Source: Rhodanobacter denitrificans (lineage in GTDB: Bacteria > Pseudomonadota > Gammaproteobacteria > Xanthomonadales > Rhodanobacteraceae). Taken from it: DNA of 64,000 nucleotides. Below, in pieces: positions 1 to 8,492 of this stretch (positions are counted from its first letter, which is position 1; every line of letters starts with the position of its first letter). The notes below the pieces were generated by a model. The model was not told where the DNA came from and did no database searches. It was given only the letters and a program-made list of their open reading frames with translations. The stretch covers positions 1 to 64,000 of the forward strand of contig QFPO01000002.1 in the NCBI GenBank assembly GCA_003241385.1, read 5' to 3'. The position numbers were made by a program, and so were the translations under genes.

Positions 1-293
1 CAGGCACGCTGCCCCAACTCGCTGGCGCTCAGACACGGGGCAGCTCTTCGGCCTGGTCGACCTGCGATGCTCGGCTCGCTTTAGGCGCACCAACAGCCAG
101 GAGCGAAAGCCAAAGCGAAAGCCAAAGCGAAAGCCACAGCCACAGCCACAGCCACAGCCACAGCAAGAGCAGGAGCGGGAGCTGGAGCGCTACGAGAGTC
201 GGAGCGTTCGGCGCGACGTGACGGTCGCGGGGCGATTCGTGCAGCGGGGTGAAGAAGCGATTCGGATGCTCGAGATTGCCACGAGCGTTACGC
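1..293. other. left-edge non-coding stretch
   Basis: No gene is supported here. The only obvious structure is the hexanucleotide array at 99-188. The array can be read as alternating Lys-Ala then Thr-Ala codons in one frame, but that frame has a TAG at 82-84, no ATG before the array and an early stop after it, so it is not called as coding. The stretch lies downstream of dacB, which ends at 294. Confidence 0.6.
99..188. repeat. 15-unit degenerate NNNAGC hexamer array
   Basis: Fifteen consecutive six-base units all end in AGC. They run AGGAGC, then alternating GAAAGC and CAAAGC, then five perfect CACAGC copies, then AAGAGC, AGGAGC, GGGAGC and TGGAGC. It is a microsatellite-like array between dacB and the window edge. 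Hexamers with AAAGC cores are, as I recall, common in intergenic DNA of some Lysobacter-type genomes. No function is evident. Confidence 0.85.
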
Positions 294-1877
294 TCACTGC
301 GCGGCGGCGGGGGCGCTGCGTTGGTCGAGTGCGGTCAGTGCGAGCACGATGCGGTCGAGCTCGCCGCTGGGCCGGCCGGCTTTGCCGTCCTCGGGCGGCA
401 GATACTGATTCAGCAGCAGCGTGAAGGCGAGCCGTTCGCCGGCTGCGGTCGTCAGATAGCCGGCCAGCGCGTATACGCCGCTCATCGCACCGGTCTTGGC
501 GTATACGCGTCCCTGCGCCGGCGTGTCGCGCAGGCGGCCGGTCAGCGAGCCGTCAACGCCGGCCTGCGGCAGCGCCAGCCGGAACGGCGCGCCGCTTTCG
601 CCGTCGCCCCAGTGCACGAGCAGGGCCGTCAGCGCCGAAGCCGTGGTCAGATTGCGCCGCGACAGGCCGGCACCGTCCTCGACGAACGCACGCTGCGGCG
701 CGATGCCGAGGCCGGTCAGATAGCGCCGCAACGCGTTCGCGGCGCGCTGCTCGGTGCCGGTGAAACCGGCCGCGTCGGGATTGGCCGCATGCGCCGCGTC
801 GGCCTCCGCGGCGCCGACCAGCAGGAACAGGTTCTGCATGTAGAGATTCTGCGAGACCTTCAGGCCGCGCCGGACCAGATCGCCGAGCGGCGGCGACTCG
901 ACCTGCGCGATTCGCCGCAGCCGGCCCGCATCGGCCGCATCGCGCTCGCCGCGGACCTCGGGCCAATAGACGCTGCGCACGCGGCCGTCGACGGTCACGC
1001 CCTGGCGCGTCAGGGCCGCCTGCAGCTGCGCGCCGGCGACCGCGGCCGGATCGGCCAGTGCGAGCCGGTACGGCCGCTCGGCACTGCCGGCGGCGATCGT
1101 GCCGAATGCATGCAGCGTGCGCTCGCCCGGCGCGCGCAGCAGGCCGACGTCGCTGCCGTCGCTGCCGGCGCTGCGCGCGACCGTGACCAGCCGGTTGACC
1201 AGCTCGGGCGCCGAGCCGGGCGGCTCGAAACGCAGCAGCGCGCGGTCGCCGACTGCGGCGCCCGGCCGCACCTGCACCGTCACCAGATTCTCGTCGACGC
1301 TGAGCGCGCTGGCCGGCGCGCCGAACCAGCTCTGCAGGTCGCCGGCCTCCCAGCCGCTGCCGTAGCGCGGCGCGGCGAAGCGCGTCGCGTCGGCGACCAG
1401 ATCGCCGTGCACGCGCGTGACGCCTTCCTTGCGCAGCGCGATCGCCAGCGTGTCGGCCCAGCTCGCCGCCGGATCGGCGCCGAGCGCGGGATCGCCGTAG
1501 CCGACCAGTACCAGATCGCCGTGCAGCTCGCCGTCGCGCGCCGGCGGCGCGGTCGCGAACAGCACGGTGGGGATCCGGTAGTCGGCGCCGAACGTCGCCA
1601 GCGCCAGCGCGGCAGTATAGAGCTTCGCGGTCGAGGCCGGCACGCGCAGCCGGTCGGCCTCGTGCGCGTAGACGACGCGGCCGCTGTCGAGCGACTGCAC
1701 CTGGATGCCCCAGCTGGCCGCGGCGAACCGCGGCTCGGCGAGGATCGCGTCGATCTGCGCACGCGTCGCGGCGAGATCGGCCGCGACCGCGCCGGTGCCG
1801 AGCGCGAGCAGGACCGACGCGACTGCAACCCGCAACCGGGCCGCCCGGTGCCGCCCTGCCCGTCCGCGTCCGATCAC
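294..1877 (-). CDS. dacB: D-alanyl-D-alanine carboxypeptidase/endopeptidase (PBP4 class)
   Basis: A 527-residue periplasmic penicillin-binding protein of the S13 family that trims peptidoglycan by cleaving D-Ala-D-Ala or DD-crosslinks. All three serine penicillin-recognising motifs are visible: STAK at residues 82-85 (Ser82 nucleophile), SQN at 342-344 and KTG at 461-463. A hydrophobic signal sequence spans about residues 14-33. The GTG start is chosen because it overlaps the rarA stop codon (GTGA at 1874-1877), which implies translational coupling, and because it places the signal peptide at the N-terminus. Length is normal for the family. The last ten residues are Ala/Pro rich and unremarkable. 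Confidence 0.93.
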   Translation of the reverse strand: MIGRGRAGRHRAARLRVAVASVLLALGTGAVAADLAATRAQIDAILAEPRFAAASWGIQVQSLDSGRVVYAHEADRLRVPASTAKLYTAALALATFGADYRIPTVLFATAPPARDGELHGDLVLVGYGDPALGADPAASWADTLAIALRKEGVTRVHGDLVADATRFAAPRYGSGWEAGDLQSWFGAPASALSVDENLVTVQVRPGAAVGDRALLRFEPPGSAPELVNRLVTVARSAGSDGSDVGLLRAPGERTLHAFGTIAAGSAERPYRLALADPAAVAGAQLQAALTRQGVTVDGRVRSVYWPEVRGERDAADAGRLRRIAQVESPPLGDLVRRGLKVSQNLYMQNLFLLVGAAEADAAHAANPDAAGFTGTEQRAANALRRYLTGLGIAPQRAFVEDGAGLSRRNLTTASALTALLVHWGDGESGAPFRLALPQAGVDGSLTGRLRDTPAQGRVYAKTGAMSGVYALAGYLTTAAGERLAFTLLLNQYLPPEDGKAGRPSGELDRIVLALTALDQRSAPAAAQ

Positions 1878-3220
1878 CCCGACGCCTCGCCGCGTGCGAT
1901 CCGGCGCGCCTCGCGCAGCGCGCGCAGCTTCTCGGCGATCTTGAGCTCCATGCCGCGGTCGACCGGCTCGTAGAAAACGCGGCCGGCCAATGCATCGGGC
2001 AGGCATTGTTGGTCGAGCGCGACGCCGCCTTCGGCGTCGTGATCGTATTGGTAGCCCTTGCCGTAGCCCAGGCCTTTCATCAGCCGCGTCGGCGCATTGC
2101 GCAGGTGCATCGGCACCTCGAGCGTGCCGTTGGCGGCGATCTCGGCCTTGGCCGCATTGAAGCCGGCATAGGCGGCGTTGCTCTTGGCCGCGATCGCCAG
2201 GTACAGCGCGACCTCGGCCAGCGAGAGATCGCCCTCGGGCGAGCCGAGTCGGTCGTAGGTGTCCCAGGCCGCCAGTGCCAGCGTCCATGCGCGCGGATCG
2301 GCCAGGCCGACGTCCTCGATCGCCATGCGCGCGAGCCGCCGCGCCAGGTACGCCGGGTCGACGCCGCCGTCGAGCATGCGCGTGCACCAGTACAGCGCGG
2401 CATCCGGATCGGAGGAACGCACCGACTTGTGCAGTGCCGAGATCTGGTCGTAGAACTGCTCGCCGCCCTTGTCGAAGCGGCGCGTGCGGTCGGCCAGCAC
2501 CTGGGTCAACGTGGTCTCGTCTATGCGGCCGTCCTCGGCGAGCTCGGCGGCGATCTCGAGCAGGGTCAGCGCGCGCCGCACGTCGCCGTCGGCGGCTTGC
2601 GCGATCAGCCGCAATGCGCCCTCGTCGACAGCCAGCCCCATCGCGCCGAGGCCGCGTTCGGCGTCGGCTAGCGCGCGGGCCAGCGCGCGCTCGATGTCGG
2701 CCACCGAGACCGCCTCGAGCACGTGCACGCGGCAGCGCGACAGCAGCGCGGAGTTGAGCTCGAACGACGGGTTCTCGGTCGTCGCGCCGACGAACACGAT
2801 CACGCCGCGCTCGATATGCGGCAGGAACGCGTCCTGCTGGGCCTTGTTGAAGCGGTGCACCTCGTCCACGAACAGCACCGTGCGCCGGCCCTGGTGATAA
2901 CGCGCCTCGGCCTCGGCCAGCGCCGCGCGCACGTCCGGCAGACCCGACAGCACGGCCGAGATTGCGCGGAAATCGGCGTCGGCGTAGCGCGCCAGCAACA
3001 GCGCCAGCGTGGTCTTGCCACAGCCGGGCGGCCCCCACAGGATCATCGAGTGGACCTTGCCGGCCTCGATCGCACGGCGCAGCGGCTTGCCTTCGGAGAG
3101 CAGCCGGGTCTGGCCGACGATGTCGTCGAGGCTGCGCGGGCGCATGCGCTCGGCGAGCGGCTTGAGTTCGTCGGATTCGGCGATCAGGGTCGGCGGGGTC
3201 GAGGACGGTCGGCGCGGCAT
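1874..3220 (-). CDS. rarA: replication-associated recombination protein A (AAA+ ATPase)
   Basis: A 448-residue RarA/MgsA (WRNIP1-type) clamp-loader-like AAA+ ATPase that acts at stalled replication forks. The Walker A motif GPPGCGKTT and the Walker B motif LFVDEVHRF are present, followed by the sensor-like GATTENPSFELN segment and the C-terminal tetramerisation region. An in-frame start exists at 3289, but the ATG at 3220 (MPRRPSS) is preferred because the extra 23 residues have no family character. It is followed by dacB with a four-base overlap. In E. coli rarA follows ftsK-lolA directly; here a TPR protein gene and four small secreted-protein genes lie between. Confidence 0.94.
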   Translation of the reverse strand: MPRRPSSTPPTLIAESDELKPLAERMRPRSLDDIVGQTRLLSEGKPLRRAIEAGKVHSMILWGPPGCGKTTLALLLARYADADFRAISAVLSGLPDVRAALAEAEARYHQGRRTVLFVDEVHRFNKAQQDAFLPHIERGVIVFVGATTENPSFELNSALLSRCRVHVLEAVSVADIERALARALADAERGLGAMGLAVDEGALRLIAQAADGDVRRALTLLEIAAELAEDGRIDETTLTQVLADRTRRFDKGGEQFYDQISALHKSVRSSDPDAALYWCTRMLDGGVDPAYLARRLARMAIEDVGLADPRAWTLALAAWDTYDRLGSPEGDLSLAEVALYLAIAAKSNAAYAGFNAAKAEIAANGTLEVPMHLRNAPTRLMKGLGYGKGYQYDHDAEGGVALDQQCLPDALAGRVFYEPVDRGMELKIAEKLRALREARRIARGEASG

Positions 3221-3309
3221 GGTCCGATGATACCCGCCGCCTGCCGGCAGCGGCCCGCTCGCGCGCACCGGCATGATAGGAACCGCCACGCCGGTGCGTC
3301 GTGATCGGC

Positions 3310-4092
3310 ATGAACCGACCGATCCCGATCTTCGCCGCGCGATGCGCGGCCTCGCGCCGCCGGATCAGGCGCGGCCTGCTCGCCGCGCTGTCGATCGCGG
3401 CCGCGACGGTCATCGGCACCGCGACCGCGACGCCGGTGCTCGGCGTCGTCAAGCTGCAGGACGAGACCGGTGCGCTGCCGTTCCAGGGCGGCATCGGCCG
3501 CGTGCTGACAAACATCCTGACCAACGAGCTCGCGGCGCGGCCGGTGTTCACGGTCGTCGAGCGCCGCCGCCTGGCCGCGATCCTCGAGGAGCAGGACCTC
3601 GGCAGCAGCGGCCGGCTGCGCCCCGGCGACGGCCCGCGCATCGGCCAGCTGACCGGCGCGGACTATCTGGTCATGGGCACGGTCACCGCATTCCAGCCCG
3701 GCGTCGAGACGCGTGCGGTGCGCGGCGGCTTCGCCGGCATCGGCGGCGCGCGCCGCTCCGAGACCGCGTATCTAGCGATCGACCTGCGCGTGGTCGACAC
3801 CGAGAGCGGCGAGATCGCCTACGCGCGCACGATCGAGGGCCGCACGACCAGGACCGCATCGTCGGTCGAGGTCGCGCTCGGCGGCGCCGGCTTCGGCTAC
3901 GAGGCGTTCAAGAGCGAAGCCGACGCGCGCGTCGCGCGTGCCGCGGTGATCGAGATCATCGACTACCTCGAATGCGCGATGGTCCGCCGCGACGCCTGTC
4001 TGAACGAGTACGCCGACAAGGATCGCCGCCGCGTCGACGCGACGCGGCGCGCGATCGAGCTCGACGGCGACCCGAAGAGGACAGCCCGATGA
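3310..4092 (+). CDS. CsgG/HfaB-like secreted protein
   Basis: A 260-residue protein with a signal sequence (about residues 15-41) followed by a CsgG-type domain. Family features are a glycine-rich GIGRVLTNILTNEL segment and VVERRRLAAILEEQDL, then ADYLVMGTVTAF. True CsgG is an outer-membrane lipoprotein pore for curli subunits, but no lipobox cysteine is seen here and no curli genes are nearby. The protein is therefore better described as a CsgG-fold periplasmic protein of unknown role. A GTG at 3301 is possible, but the ATG at 3310 is used. The next gene starts inside its stop codon (ATGA at 4089-4092), so the two products probably act together. Confidence 0.82.
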   Translation: MNRPIPIFAARCAASRRRIRRGLLAALSIAAATVIGTATATPVLGVVKLQDETGALPFQGGIGRVLTNILTNELAARPVFTVVERRRLAAILEEQDLGSSGRLRPGDGPRIGQLTGADYLVMGTVTAFQPGVETRAVRGGFAGIGGARRSETAYLAIDLRVVDTESGEIAYARTIEGRTTRTASSVEVALGGAGFGYEAFKSEADARVARAAVIEIIDYLECAMVRRDACLNEYADKDRRRVDATRRAIELDGDPKRTAR

Positions 4093-5093
4093 ACGCACCC
4101 CGCCGCCTGCTGCTCGCCGTCCTGGCCGCCTGCGCGAGCGCGCAGGCCGGGACCGTGGTCGAGTACCGCCGCGACGGCGACTGCGCGACCGATTTCGACC
4201 GCATCGCGATCGACGGCCTGCGTGCGCGCATCGACATGACGATCGACGGCTCGGCGATGTCGACGATCGCCGACGACGGCGAGCAGCTGACGACGCAGCT
4301 GCTGCACGACCTGCGCCGCTACATGACGATGGAATCGGACGACGACGCGGTCGACTTCCAGAGCGACGTCATGCGCGCCAGCCACATCCACGCCGATCGC
4401 CAGGCCGAGGCGCTGACCGGCCTGGACGCGGCGGCCGCGGCCGCGGCATTCCGTGCGCAGCAGATCGCCGCCTGTCCGGAGCTGGCCGAGCTCGGCTTCG
4501 CCGATCCGGACTATCCCGAGGCGGCCGCGCGCTGCGCCGAATCGATGGCGGCGACCGCGACGGCGCAGCGCGGCCACGGCGACCGGCGCCGCGCGATCGG
4601 CACGGCAATCGCGGCCGGCCCGGCACAGCCCGAGCCCGCACAGCCGTCCGCATCGGCCGCAGCGGCGCCGTGGCGCACGACGCACGTCGAGCATGGCGAG
4701 GAAATCGAGATCGACGGGCGGCGCTGCCGTATCGAGCGGCTGATGCGCGGCGATCGCGTGCTGCGCGAGGACTGCACCAGCACGATCGCCGACCTGGGCC
4801 TGGAGCCGGCGGCGCTGCGCCGTTTGAACCGCATCGCGTCGGTCGGTGCGACGCTCGGCCGCGGCGTCGCCGAGCGGCACCCCGAAGCCGCCGACGAGTC
4901 CGGACCGCCACGCATCGTGCTGAGCCGGCGCTGCTTCCGCGACGGCCACCAGACCGGAACCGCGACGCTGGCGATTCGCGCCGGCGTCACGGTGCCGGCC
5001 GTCCGCTTCGAGATTCCCGGCGACTACCGGCCGATGACGCTCGGCGAGCCGGACGCCGACGACGACGCGGCGGTCGCCGACGAACCGGACTGA
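4089..5093 (+). CDS. secreted protein, DUF4412-like, unknown function
   Basis: A 334-residue exported protein: MNAPRRLLLAVLAACASAQA is a clear signal peptide. The N-terminal half has the layout seen in DUF4412-type proteins (an IAIDGLRARIDM stretch, then repeated Met/Asp-rich strands). An Ala/Pro linker lies at about 175-200, and a second domain carries three cysteines (GRRCRIERLM, REDCTSTI, SRRCFRDG) that could form disulphides. The C-terminus is strongly acidic. It overlaps the CsgG-like gene by four bases. The family call is tentative; the function is not known to me. Confidence 0.75.
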   Translation: MNAPRRLLLAVLAACASAQAGTVVEYRRDGDCATDFDRIAIDGLRARIDMTIDGSAMSTIADDGEQLTTQLLHDLRRYMTMESDDDAVDFQSDVMRASHIHADRQAEALTGLDAAAAAAAFRAQQIAACPELAELGFADPDYPEAAARCAESMAATATAQRGHGDRRRAIGTAIAAGPAQPEPAQPSASAAAAPWRTTHVEHGEEIEIDGRRCRIERLMRGDRVLREDCTSTIADLGLEPAALRRLNRIASVGATLGRGVAERHPEAADESGPPRIVLSRRCFRDGHQTGTATLAIRAGVTVPAVRFEIPGDYRPMTLGEPDADDDAAVADEPD

Positions 5094-5131
5094 CGCAGCG
5101 GCCCGCATCGAGTCCGCCAGCGCGGCAGGCA

Positions 5132-5158
5132 GCGGACGGCCCGGCTGCGGCCGTCCGC
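5132..5158. terminator. GC-rich hairpin between convergent genes
   Basis: A perfect 10-bp stem (GCGGACGGCC with GGCCGTCCGC) encloses a 7-base loop. It lies 39 bp after the plus-strand gene ending at 5093 and 10 bp after the minus-strand gene ending at 5168, so it could stop transcription from both sides. There is no T tract, so intrinsic termination is uncertain. Confidence 0.5.
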
Positions 5159-5167
5159 CGGGCACGC

Positions 5168-5575
5168 TCAGCGCCTGGACTGCAGCTCGAGCAGCTTGCG
5201 CTCGTAGTCGTCGATGCCGTGACGTCGGCGCAGGTCTTCCAGCTGCCGCTGGAACTCGTACACCGGCCGGACGTCGCCGTCCTCGACCTCGATCCCGAAC
5301 GGTTCGCGCACGCTGCACCATGGCAGCGGGGTGCTGCTGCTGCGCAGCGTGCAGGTGTTGACCGACGTCACCGTCGCACCGAACGGCGGATCGGCGATCG
5401 CATCGTTCAGGCGAACGGCACAGCCGTTGTAGCTCTGGTAATCGATGATCGTGTGGCCGGTGCCGTTGGAGTAGCAGACCTGGCCGATCCAGCCATTGAG
5501 CGGGTTGTCAGGGGCGGCCTGCGCCAGCGGCGCCGCGCAGAAGCCGAGCGTCAGCAGCAAGGGCGTGAGTTTCAT
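5168..5575 (-). CDS. small secreted protein, unknown
   Basis: A 135-residue product with a typical signal peptide (MKLTPLLLTLGFCAAPLAQA) and a mature part of about 115 residues. Four cysteines (VCYSNG, NGCAVRL, NTCTL, PWCSV) suggest two disulphides. The C-terminal 35 residues are charged and look like a short amphipathic helix (YEFQRQLEDLRRRHG). I do not recognise the family. It is convergent with the DUF4412-like gene and divergent from the next small secreted gene at 5792. Confidence 0.7.
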   Translation of the reverse strand: MKLTPLLLTLGFCAAPLAQAAPDNPLNGWIGQVCYSNGTGHTIIDYQSYNGCAVRLNDAIADPPFGATVTSVNTCTLRSSSTPLPWCSVREPFGIEVEDGDVRPVYEFQRQLEDLRRRHGIDDYERKLLELQSRR

Positions 5576-5791
5576 CGTTCGTTCTCCGTCGTAGGCGCGC
5601 CGGGGCGATCCCGGCGCCGATCCGGGACGCTAGCGACGGCGGCCCGCACCGGCGAGGACGAAACCGGGACGAATCGTGCACGAACGGGCGCGAAGCGCGA
5701 TATTGTCCCGGTTTCGTCCCGCGTCCGGTCTCGACAGCGCGGTCGTGCGCTGCCCAGACTCGGCCGCCGCCCTGCCCCGGAGCCTTTGCGC

Positions 5792-6244
5792 ATGAAACCG
5801 TTCACCTGCCTGCTCGCGCTGACGCTGGCCATCGCCGGCCCGGCCGCCGCTCATCAGGACCCGTTCTCGGATCAATGGTGTGTCGGCGGCGAGGTCGTGG
5901 AGCTCGAGGCGTTCGAGATCCCCGGTCCGATCCTGAACGCATTCCGGCAAAGCCCGGCCTGCGCATTCGGAACCGTCGACCGGGATTGCGGCGTGTTCGA
6001 CGACGACTACTACGCGGCACGCAGCTTCTCGACCGCCCATTGCGTAAGAGCCGCGTCGAGCCTGATCCAGGCCGGCAGCGTGATCTCGATCATTCCGGTC
6101 GTGACCGGCCCGGCGACTTTCCTGGGGTCGGACCACCACGCCGCCTACCAGGCGAGCAGCGGCCTCAGCGGCGTCTGCCTGGTCTGCAGGAGCCGCTCGA
6201 ACCTGCCGACCCACCCCGGCGTACCGAACCATCCGCCCCGCTGA
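5792..6244 (+). CDS. small secreted protein, unknown
   Basis: A 150-residue product with a signal peptide (MKPFTCLLALTLAIAGPAAA) and several cysteines in the mature part (QWCVGG, PACAFG, RDCGVF, AHCVRA, GVCLVC), which suggests a disulphide-stabilised periplasmic or extracellular protein. The tail is Pro/His rich. It is divergent from the small secreted gene at 5575, with about 216 bp between them. It runs convergently into the TPR protein gene with only seven bases between stop codons. No family is recognised. Confidence 0.65.
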   Translation: MKPFTCLLALTLAIAGPAAAHQDPFSDQWCVGGEVVELEAFEIPGPILNAFRQSPACAFGTVDRDCGVFDDDYYAARSFSTAHCVRAASSLIQAGSVISIIPVVTGPATFLGSDHHAAYQASSGLSGVCLVCRSRSNLPTHPGVPNHPPR

Positions 6245-6251
6245 GCGCCGC

Positions 6252-8390
6252 TCACGGCGCCAGTGACTTGACCGCGTCGATCAGGCCGCGCAGCCGCTCG
6301 CGCTGCGCGGCGTCGAGCGGACAGTCGGCGACGACGAAATAGGCGGTCCGCAGCACCTCGCGCCAGCGCGGGCGATCGGGCACGCGCTCCATCGTCAGGT
6401 AGCGCTCCATCGTGCGCACGCGCAGGCGGCCGTCGTCGATCGTGATCCGCCACACGCCGCTGGCCTCGGCCAGCTCCACGCGCGTCCTGCGCGTGCTCGA
6501 CTCCCACAGGTCCACGGCCTCGCGCATCAGCGCGACCAGGGCCGCGCGGAATGCCTCGGACACCGGACCGGCCGGCGGCCGCGCCGCCGGTTCGGCCGGC
6601 GTCGCCGGCGGCGGCCCCTCGTCGCGCACGTGCGCCTGGACCAGGTCGTCGAGCACATCGCGCGTGTCGGGACGCGGACCGGGCGACGTCGACAGGCCGA
6701 GCACGATCAGCTCCTCCTCGAGCGCCAGCGGCAGCAGCCAGACGCCGCCGCCGCCGGCCGCCGGCGGCGGCGCGTCGTCGCTGCGGGCCGACCACTGCGC
6801 GACCTGCGCGGCCTGCTCCGCGCCGATCCAGTCGGCCAGCGTGGTCGATTCGCCGGCGGCGGCCTCGGCCGGCCGGCCGAGCAAGGCGCGCGCGGCGCGG
6901 TTCGCGAGGTAGACCTGGCCGGCGGTGTCGACCAGCAGCATCGGCTCGCCGGTCCGCTCCAGCGCGAGGCGCAGGCGGCGCCGGTCGGCTCGCAGCCGCT
7001 CGGCCGCGGCACGAAACTGCGCGAGCTCGCGCTCCAGCGCGGTGCGCCGCCGTTCGGCATCGACGCGCAGCCGCCAGACGCGCCGCCGGTGCAACGCCCA
7101 CAACGCCAGCACGAGCAGCGCGGCGCCGGCGAGCAGCAGATCGCGCGTGCGGCGCGCCTGCTCGAGCGCGACCTGCCGGCGCGCGCCGTCGAGCGCGAGC
7201 ACGGCGATCTCGCGCTCGCGCTCGGCGACGCCGTGGCGGATGCGCAGCCGGTCCAGCGTTTCGCTGCGCTGGCGTTCGTCCAGCGCATGGCGCAGCTCGA
7301 ACGCCTGCCGCTGCGCCGCGTAGGCGCGCGCCCAGTCGCCGAGCGATTCGTACCAGGTCGCGAGCCGCGCCAGCGCCTGCTGGCGCTCGGGCGTGACCGC
7401 TTCGGTCGGCGTCGCGAGCGCCGCGGCGAGCCGATCGGCGCCGGCACGGACGCGGCCGGCCAGCGCATCGGCCTCCGCCGACAGCCGCGCATGGCCGAGC
7501 GGCGCCTCGCCGCCGAGCTGGGCGATCAGCGCATCGGCCGCGGCGAGCCGCGCCGTCAGCGCCTCGCGTGCGCCGGCCGCGGCATCGAGCTCGCCCTGGC
7601 GCAGCAGCACGCGCAGCTGGTCCGGCGCTGCCTGCGCCTCGGCGAAGATCGCCGCGGCCTCGGCGAACGCACGATCGGCCGCCTCGGCATCGCCGCGCGC
7701 CAGCGCGACCAGGCCGAGCGACTCGTGCGCATGTGCCTGCTTGAGGCGCGCGCCGGTCTGCGCATGCAGCGCGACCGCGCGCTGCAGATAGGTTTCGGCC
7801 TGATCGAGATCGCCGGCTTCGCGGTAGACGTCGGCGATGTTCTGCAGCGCCGGCGCGAGCTGCGCCGGATCGCCGAGCCGCTCCTTGATCGCCAGGCTGC
7901 CGCTCAGGCTGGTCAGCGCGGCCGGATAATCGCCGAGCTTGCGCTGCACGATGCCCAGGTCGTTCAGTGCGGTCGCGCGATCGCCGGGCTCGAGCCGCTC
8001 GGCGAGCCGACCGGCGCGGTCGAACGCGGCGAGCGCCGCCGCGTATTCGCCGCGACGGAACGCGAGCATGCCGGCGCGGCGTTCGAGCCGGAAGCGGTCG
8101 CGTTCGGCACCGTCGGCCGGCAGCGTCGCGGTGATCCGCGCCAGCCAGGCCTCGACCTCGTCGAAGCGGCCGAGCGTCTGCGCAGCTTCGCTGGCATGGA
8201 ACATCGCCTCACGCGCCGACGTGCCGTCCGGCGCATCGGCCGCAGCGGTGCAGGCGGCCAGCGCATCGGCCGGCGCAGCCTGGCGCAGATCGCGGCAGCG
8301 TTCGAGCGCGCCGTCGGCCGGCGGTGCCTGAGCCAAGGCCTGCGCAGCCGCCCAGACGAGCAGCGCGGCGAGGCCGATGCGGCCGCTCAT
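6252..8390 (-). CDS. TPR - transmembrane - PAS regulatory protein
   Basis: A 712-residue protein with a signal sequence, then TPR-type helical repeats in the periplasm (about residues 60-260). A helical region ends at a single membrane span (about 418-435, rich in Leu/Ala and followed by HRRRVWRLRV). A cytoplasmic coiled segment and a PAS-like domain follow (about 473-540, with EPMLLVDTAGQVYLANRAA). A Pro/Ala linker leads to a 100-residue C-terminal domain containing RTMERYLTMER and WREVLRTAYFV. There is no histidine kinase or GGDEF domain. The layout implies a one-component envelope sensor whose output is the unrecognised C-terminal domain. The ATG at 8390 (MSGRIG) is preferred over 8441 because it sits at the signal peptide. 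It follows lolA on the same strand with a gap of about 100 bp. Confidence 0.8.
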   Translation of the reverse strand: MSGRIGLAALLVWAAAQALAQAPPADGALERCRDLRQAAPADALAACTAAADAPDGTSAREAMFHASEAAQTLGRFDEVEAWLARITATLPADGAERDRFRLERRAGMLAFRRGEYAAALAAFDRAGRLAERLEPGDRATALNDLGIVQRKLGDYPAALTSLSGSLAIKERLGDPAQLAPALQNIADVYREAGDLDQAETYLQRAVALHAQTGARLKQAHAHESLGLVALARGDAEAADRAFAEAAAIFAEAQAAPDQLRVLLRQGELDAAAGAREALTARLAAADALIAQLGGEAPLGHARLSAEADALAGRVRAGADRLAAALATPTEAVTPERQQALARLATWYESLGDWARAYAAQRQAFELRHALDERQRSETLDRLRIRHGVAEREREIAVLALDGARRQVALEQARRTRDLLLAGAALLVLALWALHRRRVWRLRVDAERRRTALERELAQFRAAAERLRADRRRLRLALERTGEPMLLVDTAGQVYLANRAARALLGRPAEAAAGESTTLADWIGAEQAAQVAQWSARSDDAPPPAAGGGGVWLLPLALEEELIVLGLSTSPGPRPDTRDVLDDLVQAHVRDEGPPPATPAEPAARPPAGPVSEAFRAALVALMREAVDLWESSTRRTRVELAEASGVWRITIDDGRLRVRTMERYLTMERVPDRPRWREVLRTAYFVVADCPLDAAQRERLRGLIDAVKSLAP

Positions 8391-8492
8391 CGCGCGGCCG
8401 GCGTTGCGCTTGGCATGAGCTCCGCCCTCCCCGGCGTGCACGATGCGTCGATGGCGATGCCGGCCCGGGCCGGCGCGAGCGTCGTCGCCGAC

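Noticed and set aside
99..188. CRISPR array or Lys-Ala-repeat protein at the hexamer array
   Set aside because: Units are six bases with no spacers, and the Lys-Ala frame has a stop just upstream and no start codon.
294..3641. 1,115-residue minus-strand open frame covering dacB and more
   Set aside because: Only its last 527 residues are PBP4. The upstream part is a frame shadow of rarA; the GTG at 1877 is the real start.
3310..4092. Curli secretion locus
   Set aside because: Only a CsgG-like protein without lipobox is present; no csgA, B, D, E or F homologue is seen.
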